From contig SUYG01000044.1 in the NCBI GenBank assembly GCA_015060555.1, positions 62,001 through 126,000 on the forward strand: a stretch of 64,000 bases of DNA. The letters run 5' to 3'. Shown here one piece after another: positions 15,674 to 23,216 of this stretch; positions within the stretch are counted from its first letter, which is position 1; each line of letters starts with the position of its first letter. A program made the position numbers and the translations under genes. The notes beneath the pieces were generated by a model, which saw nothing but the letters and a program-made list of their open reading frames with translations, had not been told where the DNA came from and made no database searches. Origin of the DNA: Physcousia sp015060555. GTDB taxonomy: Bacteria; Bacteroidota; Bacteroidia; Bacteroidales; Bacteroidaceae.

Positions 15674-17602
15674 ATGAATCACGGTTTCGTCAAGATTGCA
15701 GCCGCCATACCGCAGGTGGAGGTGGCACATCCCAAATTCAACCTGCAAAGCATAGAGAACCTGATTATTCAGGCCGAAGGTCGCGGCGTGGAAGTCATCA
15801 CGCTGCCGGAATTATGCCTGACGGGTTACTCATGCGGCGACCTCTTCAACCAGCAGCTGCTGTTGGACGAGGCGGAGATGGCACTCATCCAGCTGATGAA
15901 CTTCACCCGCTCGATAGACATCATCTCCATCGTGGGGCTGCCCGTGGCCTACAAGGGTGCACTGCTGAACTGCGCCGCCGTGGTGCAAAAAGGCAAAATC
16001 CTGGGACTGGTTCCCAAGACATACCTTCCTAATTATAATGAATTCTATGAGCAGCGCTGGTTCACGAGTGCCGCTGACATCAACGCCGACGCCAACGTGT
16101 GGCTGTGCGGTCAGCAGGTGAGCGTAAGCGCAAAGATACTGTTCACCACCAGCACCTGCACTTTCGGCATCGAGCTTTGCGAGGATGTGTGGGCACCCGT
16201 GCCGCCCAGCTGTGCTTTGACGCTGGCGGGCGCAGACATTATCTTCAACCTGAGTGCCAGCAACGACCTTGTGGGCAAGCAGGACTATCTCATGCAGCTG
16301 CTGCGCCAACAAAGCGCCCGCGCACACTGCGGTTATGTCTATGCTGCCGCAGGCTACGGCGAGAGCACACAGGACACGGTATTCTCCAGCAAGGCTTTCA
16401 TCTTCGAGAACGGAACGCTGCTGGCAGAAGGTACGCCCCACAGCCTGCAAGAGCAGATTGTGGTGAGCGAGATTGACGTAGAACGCCTGCGTGCGGAGCG
16501 TCGCAAGAACACAACGTTCTCACAATGTGCAGCTCAGTACAAGGACTGCAACATCAAGACCATAGAGACGGCACTGCTGAACCCGCGGGAACTGACGCTT
16601 ACGCGTAAGGTGAACCCAGCTCCCTTCGTACCTACAGGTGCCGACCTGGACGCTCGCTGCGAAGATGTCTTCGCCATTCAGGCCGAAGGTCTGGCACATC
16701 GCCTGCAGCATATCGGCTGTCAGAAAGCCGTCATCGGCATCTCGGGAGGACTGGACTCCACGCTGGCGCTGTTGGTGGCTGTGCGCGCCTTCGACCTCAT
16801 CGGACTGGACCGCACGGGCATCATCGGCATCACCATGCCAGGTTTCGGCACCAGCGACCGCACACACTCGAATGCGGTGGCGCTGATGGAGGCCCTGGGC
16901 ATCACGCAACGCGAGGTGAACATCGCCGCTGCTGTACTGCAGCATTTCAAGGATATCGGACAAGATGCCGACGTACATGATGTTACCTATGAAAATTCGC
17001 AGGCGCGCGAGCGCACGCAAATCCTCATGGACGTGGCCAACAAGGAAAACGGCCTCGTCGTGGGCACCGGTGACCTCTCTGAGCTGGCATTAGGATGGTG
17101 CACGTACAACGGCGACCACATGTCCATGTACGGCGTCAACGCCGGCGTGCCCAAGACGCTGGTGCGGCACTTGGTGAAGTGGGTGGCTCTGAACTCCGCT
17201 GACAGCACCACGAAGGATATCCTGCTGGACATCGTGGACACGCCCATCAGTCCTGAACTGATTCCTACGGACGAGAACGGCGAGATTGCGCAGAAGACAG
17301 AGGACCTGGTAGGCCCCTACGAGCTGCACGACTTCTTCCTCTACTATGTCCTGCGCTGGGGCTTCCGTCCGGACAAGATCCTGTTCTTGGCACAAGCAGC
17401 CTTCGGCAACACCTACCCCACCAACATCCTGAAACATTGGCTCACGAACTTCTACCGCCGCTTCTTCGGCCATCAGTTCAAGCGCTCCTGCATGCCCGAC
17501 GGTCCCAAGGTGGGGTCCGTAAGCCTGTCGCCACGCGGCGACTGGCGTATGCCGTCGGATGCGTGTCGCGAGGCGTGGTTAGCAGAATGTGAAAGGCTCT
17601 AA
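15674..17602 (+). CDS. nadE: Glutamine-dependent NAD+ synthetase
   Basis: A 642-residue two-domain enzyme that makes NAD from nicotinic acid adenine dinucleotide, using ammonia from glutamine. The N-terminal nitrilase-like amidase domain shows the E-K-C triad: E46 in LPELCLTGY, the lysine in VPKTYLPNYNEF near 121, and the cysteine in ELCEDVW near 177. The C-terminal synthetase domain has the PP-loop GISGGLDST near 357 and LSELALGWCTYNGDH near 480. The length fits the long glutamine-dependent class. Cytosolic. It has its own promoter; the next gene starts 55 bases downstream. Confidence 0.94.
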   Translation: MNHGFVKIAAAIPQVEVAHPKFNLQSIENLIIQAEGRGVEVITLPELCLTGYSCGDLFNQQLLLDEAEMALIQLMNFTRSIDIISIVGLPVAYKGALLNCAAVVQKGKILGLVPKTYLPNYNEFYEQRWFTSAADINADANVWLCGQQVSVSAKILFTTSTCTFGIELCEDVWAPVPPSCALTLAGADIIFNLSASNDLVGKQDYLMQLLRQQSARAHCGYVYAAAGYGESTQDTVFSSKAFIFENGTLLAEGTPHSLQEQIVVSEIDVERLRAERRKNTTFSQCAAQYKDCNIKTIETALLNPRELTLTRKVNPAPFVPTGADLDARCEDVFAIQAEGLAHRLQHIGCQKAVIGISGGLDSTLALLVAVRAFDLIGLDRTGIIGITMPGFGTSDRTHSNAVALMEALGITQREVNIAAAVLQHFKDIGQDADVHDVTYENSQARERTQILMDVANKENGLVVGTGDLSELALGWCTYNGDHMSMYGVNAGVPKTLVRHLVKWVALNSADSTTKDILLDIVDTPISPELIPTDENGEIAQKTEDLVGPYELHDFFLYYVLRWGFRPDKILFLAQAAFGNTYPTNILKHWLTNFYRRFFGHQFKRSCMPDGPKVGSVSLSPRGDWRMPSDACREAWLAECERL

Positions 17603-17657
17603 GCCCTAAACAACTAAACGAAACATATATAAATCATATAGTATCAAACACAACATT

Positions 17658-19022
17658 ATGGAAAGACAAAAAAGATTCATCCTCCCTGAGAGCGAGATCC
17701 CCACACAGTGGTACAACATTCAGGCAGACATGGTCAACAAGCCCATGCCCCCTCTGCACCCTGGTACCAAGCAGCCGCTGAAAGCGGAGGACCTCTTCCC
17801 CATCTTCGCTGAGGAGCTGGCGCGTCAGGAGATGAACCAGACCGACCCGTGGATTCACATCCCCGAACCCGTACGTGATATGTACAAGTACTACCGTAGC
17901 ACGCCGCTCGTACGTGCCTATGGTTTGGAAGAGGCGCTGGGAACACCTGCGCACATCTACTTCAAGAACGAGAGCGTAAGTCCCGTGGGCAGCCACAAGT
18001 TGAACTCAGCACTGCCCCAGGCCTACTACAACAAGATACAGGGCGTGACGAACATCACCACCGAGACGGGTGCCGGACAGTGGGGCGCTGCCCTCTCCTA
18101 CGCCGCCAAGGTCTTCGGACTGGAGTGCGCCGTCTATCAGGTGAAGATCAGCTACAACCAGAAGCCCTACCGCCGCAGCATTATGCAAACCTTCGGCGCC
18201 ACCGTGGAGGCATCACCCTCGATGTCCACACGTGCCGGCAAGGACATCATCACACGCGACCCCATGAACCAAGGCTCCCTCGGCACCGCTATCTCCGAGG
18301 CCATCGAGCTGGCCATGAGCACGCCTAACTGCAAATACACCCTCGGTAGCGTCCTCAACCACGTGGCACTGCACCAGACGGTAATCGGTCTGGAAGCCGA
18401 GAAGCAGATGGCCATGGCCGGCGAGTACCCCGACATGGTGATTGCCTGCTTCGGCGGCGGCTCGAACTTCGGCGGCGTGGCCTTCCCCTTCATGCGACAC
18501 AACATCAAGGACGGCAAGACTACACGCTTCATCGCAGCCGAACCGGCCTCCTGCCCCAAGCTCACGCGCGGCGTGTTCCAGTATGACTTCGGCGACGAAG
18601 CCGGCTACACCCCCTTGTTGCCAATGTTCACGCTCGGTCACAACTTCATGCCCGCCAACATCCACGCCGGCGGTCTCCGTTACCACGGCGCAGGCGTCAT
18701 CGTCAGCCAGCTGCTGAAGGATGGTCTCATGGAGGCCGTGGATATCCAGCAGCTGGAGAGCTTCCAAGCCGGAACGCTCTTCGCACGCGCAGAGGGCATC
18801 ATCCCTGCTCCCGAAAGCTGTCACGCCATCGCAGCCACCATCCGCGAAGCCTTGAAATGCAAGGAGACGGGCGAGGAGAAAGTCATCCTCTTCAATCTCA
18901 GTGGACACGGACTCATCGACATGAGTGCCTACGACCAGTACCTCGCCGGCAACCTGCAGAACTATGAGGTCACAGACGAGGATGTCGCCAAAGGACTGGC
19001 ACAATTAGAAAAGGTCATTTAA
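17658..19022 (+). CDS. TrpB2-type tryptophan synthase beta chain
   Basis: A 454-residue PLP enzyme of the TrpB2 subgroup, longer than standard TrpB because of N-terminal and internal insertions. The PLP lysine is in GSHKLNSALPQAYY near 115, and the family motif ETGAGQWG follows near 138. The phosphate-binding glycine loop is in CFGGGSNFGG near 264. TrpB2 proteins condense indole and serine and often work without TrpA; some act in indole salvage. No trpA is seen nearby. The neighbours nadE and transketolase are on the same strand, with 27 bases to the transketolase start. Confidence 0.9.
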   Translation: MERQKRFILPESEIPTQWYNIQADMVNKPMPPLHPGTKQPLKAEDLFPIFAEELARQEMNQTDPWIHIPEPVRDMYKYYRSTPLVRAYGLEEALGTPAHIYFKNESVSPVGSHKLNSALPQAYYNKIQGVTNITTETGAGQWGAALSYAAKVFGLECAVYQVKISYNQKPYRRSIMQTFGATVEASPSMSTRAGKDIITRDPMNQGSLGTAISEAIELAMSTPNCKYTLGSVLNHVALHQTVIGLEAEKQMAMAGEYPDMVIACFGGGSNFGGVAFPFMRHNIKDGKTTRFIAAEPASCPKLTRGVFQYDFGDEAGYTPLLPMFTLGHNFMPANIHAGGLRYHGAGVIVSQLLKDGLMEAVDIQQLESFQAGTLFARAEGIIPAPESCHAIAATIREALKCKETGEEKVILFNLSGHGLIDMSAYDQYLAGNLQNYEVTDEDVAKGLAQLEKVI

Positions 19023-19049
19023 TAAATATTACCTCATTAACTTATCAAA

Positions 19050-21065
19050 ATGAACGACATTAAGGTTTTGAACCACGCAGCAGACAACATCCGTATTCTG
19101 GCTGCGTCCATGGTCGAAAAGGCCAAGAGCGGTCACCCGGGCGGTGCTATGGGTGGCGCAGATTTCATCAACGTGCTCTACAGCGAGTACCTCAACTACG
19201 ACCCCGCCGATCCCTGCTGGGTAGGTCGCGACCGCTTCTTCCTCGACCCCGGCCACATGGCTCCCATGCTCTACAGCCAGCTGGCCCTTATCGGCAAGTT
19301 CTCCCTCGACGAGCTGCAGCAGCTCCGCCAGTGGGGCTCCCCCACCCCCGGCCACCCCGAGGCTGACCCCAAGCGCGGCATCGAGAACACCAGCGGCCCT
19401 CTCGGCCAAGGCCACACCTTCGGCATCGGCGCTGCCATCGCCGCCAAGTTCCTGACCGCCCACACCGGCAACCCGACCTTCGCGAAGGAGACCATCTACA
19501 TCTACATCTCCGACGGCGGCGTGCAGGAGGAAATCTCTCAGGGCGCAGCCCGCATCGCAGGCTCGCTGGGTCTGGACAACGTGGTGATGTTCTATGACAG
19601 CAACGATATCCAGCTCTCCACAGAGACCAAGGAAGTCATGAACGAGGACACCGCTGCCAAGTACCGCGCCCTCGGCTGGGAGGTCTTCGAGATCAACGGC
19701 AACGATGCCGCACAGATCCGCAAGGCCATCGAGCAGGCTAAGGCCGTGAAGGGCAAGCCCGCCCTCATCATCGGCAAGTGCATCATGGGCAAGGGCGCCC
19801 TCAAGGAGGACGGTTCCAGCTACGAGCGCAACTGCAAGACCCACGGTGCTCCCCTCGGCGGTGATGCTTACAAGAAAACTATAACCAACCTTGGCGGAGA
19901 CCCTGAGAATCCGTTTGTTATCTTCGACGATGTCAAGGAGCTCTATGCCCGTCGCGCCGAAGAGCTGAAGAAGATTGTGGCCGAGCGCAAGGCCGAAGAG
20001 GCTGCCTGGGCAAAGGCCAATCCCGAGTGCGCTGCCGCACAGGCCGAATGGTTCAGCGGCAAGGCCCCGAAGGTGGACTGGAGCAAGGTGCAGCAGAAGA
20101 GCGGCGACGCCACGCGCAACGCCAGCGCTGCCGTCCTCAGCGTCCTCGCCGAGCAGGTGCCCAACATGATCTGCGCCTCTGCCGACCTCAGCAACTCCGA
20201 TAAGACCGACGGCTTCCTGAAGAAGACCCACGCCCTCAAGGCCGGCGACTTCAGCGGCGCCTTCTTCCAGGCCGGCGTGGCTGAGCTGACGATGGCCTGC
20301 TGCTGCATCGGCATGGCCCTCCACGGCGGCGTCATCCCCGCCTGCGGCACCTTCTTCGTATTCTCCGACTACATGAAGCCCGCCGTGCGCATGGCAGCCC
20401 TCATGGAGCTGCCCGTGAAGTTCATCTGGACCCACGACGCCTTCCGCGTCGGCGAGGACGGTCCTACCCACGAGCCCGTGGAGCAGGAAGCACAGATCCG
20501 CCTCATGGAGAAGCTGAAGAACCACCACGGCAAGAACTCCACCCTCGTGCTGCGTCCCGCCGATGCCGCTGAGACCACCGAGGCATGGCGCCTGGCCATG
20601 GAGAACACCGACAGCCCCACAGCCCTCATCCTCAGCCGTCAGAACATCGCCGACCTGCCCGCAGGCAACGACTACCGCCAGGCCGAAAAGGGCGCCTACA
20701 TCGTGGCTGGCTCCGACGAGAATCCCGATGTCATCCTCCTCGCCAGCGGTTCTGAGGTCTCGACCCTCGTGGCCGGCACCGAGCTCCTGCGCAAGGACGG
20801 CATCAAGGTGCGCATCGTCAGCGTGCCCTCCGAAGGCCTGTTCCGCAGCCAGAGCAAGGACTACCAGCAGGCTATCCTGCCCTGCGGCGTGAAGAAGTTC
20901 GGCCTCACTGCCGGTCTGCCCGTGAACCTCGAAGGTCTCGTTGGCGCCGACGGCACCGTCTGGGGCCTCCAGAGCTTCGGCTTCAGCGCCCCCTACAAGG
21001 TGCTCGACGAGAAGCTGGGCTTCACCGCTGAGAATGTGTATAAGCAAGTTAAGGCGATTCTGTAA
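19050..21065 (+). CDS. tkt: Transketolase
   Basis: A 671-residue thiamin-diphosphate enzyme of the pentose phosphate pathway. The N-terminal domain has KSGHPGGAMGGAD near 24-36 and a divergent cofactor segment YISDGGVQEE near 151-160. The middle domain carries the family segment THDAFRVGEDGPTHEPVEQ near 465-483, and a C-terminal domain completes the fold. The usual GDG of the cofactor motif reads SDG here. The stop codon overlaps the start of rpiB by one base, so the two pentose-phosphate enzymes are translationally coupled. Codon use is strongly biased to C-ending codons, suggesting high expression. A 672-residue open frame on the opposite strand is a shadow of this bias. Confidence 0.95.
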   Translation: MNDIKVLNHAADNIRILAASMVEKAKSGHPGGAMGGADFINVLYSEYLNYDPADPCWVGRDRFFLDPGHMAPMLYSQLALIGKFSLDELQQLRQWGSPTPGHPEADPKRGIENTSGPLGQGHTFGIGAAIAAKFLTAHTGNPTFAKETIYIYISDGGVQEEISQGAARIAGSLGLDNVVMFYDSNDIQLSTETKEVMNEDTAAKYRALGWEVFEINGNDAAQIRKAIEQAKAVKGKPALIIGKCIMGKGALKEDGSSYERNCKTHGAPLGGDAYKKTITNLGGDPENPFVIFDDVKELYARRAEELKKIVAERKAEEAAWAKANPECAAAQAEWFSGKAPKVDWSKVQQKSGDATRNASAAVLSVLAEQVPNMICASADLSNSDKTDGFLKKTHALKAGDFSGAFFQAGVAELTMACCCIGMALHGGVIPACGTFFVFSDYMKPAVRMAALMELPVKFIWTHDAFRVGEDGPTHEPVEQEAQIRLMEKLKNHHGKNSTLVLRPADAAETTEAWRLAMENTDSPTALILSRQNIADLPAGNDYRQAEKGAYIVAGSDENPDVILLASGSEVSTLVAGTELLRKDGIKVRIVSVPSEGLFRSQSKDYQQAILPCGVKKFGLTAGLPVNLEGLVGADGTVWGLQSFGFSAPYKVLDEKLGFTAENVYKQVKAIL

Positions 21066-21505
21066 TGGACGTTAAGGTAATAGGCATAGCCAGCGACCAC
21101 GCTGGCTACGCCCTTAAGCAGTTCGTCAAGCAGTACCTCGATGCGAAGGGTTACGCGTGGAAGGACTACGGCACCTACTCTGAGGAGTCGTGCGACTACA
21201 GCGACTTCGGTCACGCCCTGGCGCGCGGCATCGAGGCGGGCGAGGTGTATCCCGGCATCGCCATCTGCGGCAGCGGCGAGGGCATCAACATGACGCTCAA
21301 CAAGCACCAGAGCATCCGCGCAGGCCTCTGCTGGATTCCCGAGATAGCCCATCTGATTCGCCAGCACAACAACGCCAACGTCCTCGTCATGCCCGGCCGC
21401 TTCATCGACACCGACATGGCCGCCAAGATCATGGACGAGTTCTTCGCCACCGACTTCGAGGGCGGGCGCCATCAGAAGCGCATCGACAAGATTCCCGTGG
21501 CGTAA
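21065..21505 (+). CDS. rpiB: Ribose 5-phosphate isomerase B
   Basis: A 146-residue RpiB/LacAB-type sugar isomerase interconverting ribose 5-phosphate and ribulose 5-phosphate. The N-terminal segment GIASDHAGYALKQ carries the phosphate and aspartate site, and the catalytic cysteine is in AICGSGEGINM near 75. The usual CGTGIG motif reads CGSGEG. The ATG overlaps the transketolase stop by one base. A strong hairpin downstream ends the operon. Confidence 0.92.
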   Translation: MDVKVIGIASDHAGYALKQFVKQYLDAKGYAWKDYGTYSEESCDYSDFGHALARGIEAGEVYPGIAICGSGEGINMTLNKHQSIRAGLCWIPEIAHLIRQHNNANVLVMPGRFIDTDMAAKIMDEFFATDFEGGRHQKRIDKIPVA

Positions 21506-21531
21506 AAAGAGACATCTTCAGAATACAAAGG

Positions 21532-21586
21532 CACCCGCCGCATCCTCACAGCAATGTGATAGAAAGGATGTGGCGGGTGTTGTTAT
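21532..21586 (+). terminator. Terminator of the tkt-rpiB operon, overlapping tilS
   Basis: Two 15-base arms, CACCCGCCGCATCCT at 21532-21546 and AGGATGTGGCGGGTG at 21565-21579, pair with one G-T wobble and are followed by TTGTTATCT. The right arm and loop are also the last codons of tilS on the other strand. Confidence 0.8.
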
Positions 21587-22919
21587 CTACCTCATAGCCG
21601 GCTGCTGAGCGCAGACCCACTACCCAAGCAATGCTGTCACCGCTAAGGACAACGAGTTGTTGTTCCTTGTCAAAGAGCGAGAGCTTGTGGTCGGTGAGGA
21701 AGTCGCTCAAGAGTCGTGTGCCATTCATGCCGAAAGGCTGAAAGCGGTCGCCTTCGCGCACGGTGCGCAACATGAGCGGCAACGTGAGCTTCTCAAGGTC
21801 GAAGCATACGGTGGCCGCATCGCGGGGGATGTCAAAGGTTTGTGGGTCGATGGCCTGCCGACGGATGAGAAGGCGCACGCCGTGGGGCGCTTCATAGAGT
21901 CCTTCCAGCGGCAGCACCCGATCCTGCGATGCCGTGGCATCGAGTGTGGCGCTATCCTGCATCAACAGCCTGCCGCGGTCGCGCAGCAGGCGCCATCCCT
22001 CGCGGCTTTCCCACAGCTTGCCCGACTCGCCTTCCATCCCTTCATGAATCTCACTCACCTGGTCTGAGGTGTAGCCTCGAGGGAACAGGATTTCATGGAG
22101 TACGGTCTCCGAGGCGGTGGCCTGCTTGAGAGCAGACACGGAGAGCGAGCCATCGTTGAGCTCCACGTTGGCGCGGATGTCACGCACGGCATCACCCATG
22201 AGTGCCTCGGCTTGTGCCAGACGGTGGGCGGTTTCGGCAAGCGCCTCGCGCACGCGCGGGTTCATATCTTCTAATAGAGGCAACAGCTGCAGACGGATCT
22301 TGTTGCGCAGGGCTGCATCAGGCGAGAGGTTCGTGCTGTCGGTGACCCACGTCTGGTCGCGCTCTGCGAGCCATGCCTCAATGTCCTCACGCGACAGAGA
22401 CAGCAGCGGGCGCAACAGCAGGAGCGAGGCGTTCTCTCCTACCCCTTTAGAAATTTCCTTCATACCCGTGAGGCCATGAATGCCTGTGCCACGAATGAGG
22501 TTCAGCAACAGCGTCTCGATATTGTCGTCGCGATGATGAGCCACACACACAGCCTGGGCGCCACGCTCGACAGCTATCTCCGAGAACCACTCATAGCGCA
22601 AGGCGCGCGCAGCCATCTCTATGCTGAGGTGGTGGCGTTGGGCATAGCTGCGTGTGCGGAAGTGCTTAACATGCAACGTCACGCCCTTGGCCTTGCAGAG
22701 TCGGCGGCAGAAGGCTTCGTCGCCATCGCTCTCAATGCCGCGAAGTTCAAAATTACAGTGCAGCGCCTCAACGGGAAAGCCCATTTCATGTAGCGCCAAC
22801 AGCAGACACACGCTGTCAGCGCCACCGCTGAGAGCCACCAGCATCACCTCATCATTGTGGATGCCGGCATCGTTCAAAACCTTTTGTATGGGAGAGAAAA
22901 AGGGTTCCATAGAGTACAT
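21546..22919 (-). CDS. tilS: tRNA(Ile)-lysidine synthetase
   Basis: A 457-residue PP-loop ATPase that changes C34 of tRNA-Ile(CAU) to lysidine, an essential decoding step. The PP-loop is ALSGGADSVCLLLAL near 28-42. The segment AHHRDDNIETLLLNLIRGTG near 125-144 is the second conserved block, and a C-terminal TilS substrate-binding region follows. The length matches Bacteroidetes TilS. An alternative start three codons downstream (MEPFF) is equally possible. The 3' end overlaps the terminator of the convergent rpiB operon. Confidence 0.93.
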   Translation of the reverse strand: MYSMEPFFSPIQKVLNDAGIHNDEVMLVALSGGADSVCLLLALHEMGFPVEALHCNFELRGIESDGDEAFCRRLCKAKGVTLHVKHFRTRSYAQRHHLSIEMAARALRYEWFSEIAVERGAQAVCVAHHRDDNIETLLLNLIRGTGIHGLTGMKEISKGVGENASLLLLRPLLSLSREDIEAWLAERDQTWVTDSTNLSPDAALRNKIRLQLLPLLEDMNPRVREALAETAHRLAQAEALMGDAVRDIRANVELNDGSLSVSALKQATASETVLHEILFPRGYTSDQVSEIHEGMEGESGKLWESREGWRLLRDRGRLLMQDSATLDATASQDRVLPLEGLYEAPHGVRLLIRRQAIDPQTFDIPRDAATVCFDLEKLTLPLMLRTVREGDRFQPFGMNGTRLLSDFLTDHKLSLFDKEQQLVVLSGDSIAWVVGLRSAAGYEVDNNTRHILSITLL

Positions 22920-22988
22920 TATTTATAATAATAACGCTATTTTTTGAAAAAAGTTGCCCTGAAGCCTTGCTATTTCAAAAAAAAGACG

Positions 22989-22996
22989 TACCTTTG
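22989..22996 (+). promoter_or_regulatory. Promoter -7 box for the tRNA-Cys unit
   Basis: TACCTTTG matches the -7 consensus and lies 92 bases before tRNA-Cys. Confidence 0.7.
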
Positions 22997-23002
22997 CACT
23001 CG

Positions 23003-23082
23003 CAAATCAAAATGGTGCCTTGACCTATGGTCGAAACACCTACGCTCAAAAGAGCTGATGCGAGCATCACTCTTTATTTGCT
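23003..23082 (+). ncRNA. Structured leader between promoter and tRNA-Cys
   Basis: Two hairpins can be drawn. The first is GGTG...CACC (23014-23040) enclosing GACC-TAT-GGTC. The second is AGAG...CTCT (23051-23073) enclosing GATGC-GA-GCATC, followed by TTATTTG, which looks like a weak terminator. The first begins with GGTGCCTTG, the same nine bases as the 5' end of tRNA-Cys. It may be a tRNA-derived remnant, an attenuator-like leader or a small RNA. Confidence 0.35.
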
Positions 23083-23087
23083 AAAAC

Positions 23088-23159
23088 GGTGCCTTGGATG
23101 AGTGGCTTAGTCAGCGGTCTGCAAAACCGTCCACAGCAGTTCGAATCTGCTAGGCACCT
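23088..23159 (+). tRNA. tRNA-Cys (anticodon GCA)
   Basis: The acceptor stem is GGTGCCT with AGGCACC and the discriminator base is T, as is normal for cysteine tRNA. The anticodon loop CTGCAAA gives GCA, and the T arm is GCAGTTCGAATCTGC. Confidence 0.96.
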
Positions 23160-23163
23160 CTGC

Positions 23164-23200
23164 AAAAATCCCCACGACAGCAATGCCGTGGGGATTTTCT
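23164..23200 (+). terminator. Terminator of tRNA-Cys
   Basis: Perfect 10-base arms AATCCCCACG (23167-23176) and CGTGGGGATT (23187-23196) are followed by TTCT. The hairpin also lies just past the stop of the minus-strand hydrolase gene and may serve both directions. Confidence 0.85.
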
Positions 23201-23216
23201 ATGTCTTGTACTTCAT

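Noticed and set aside
19029..21047. 672-residue open frame on the minus strand opposite transketolase
   Set aside because: It mirrors the transketolase gene exactly, has no promoter or start signal, and its composition (G, A, V, L, H) is typical of antisense frames in C-ending codon genes.
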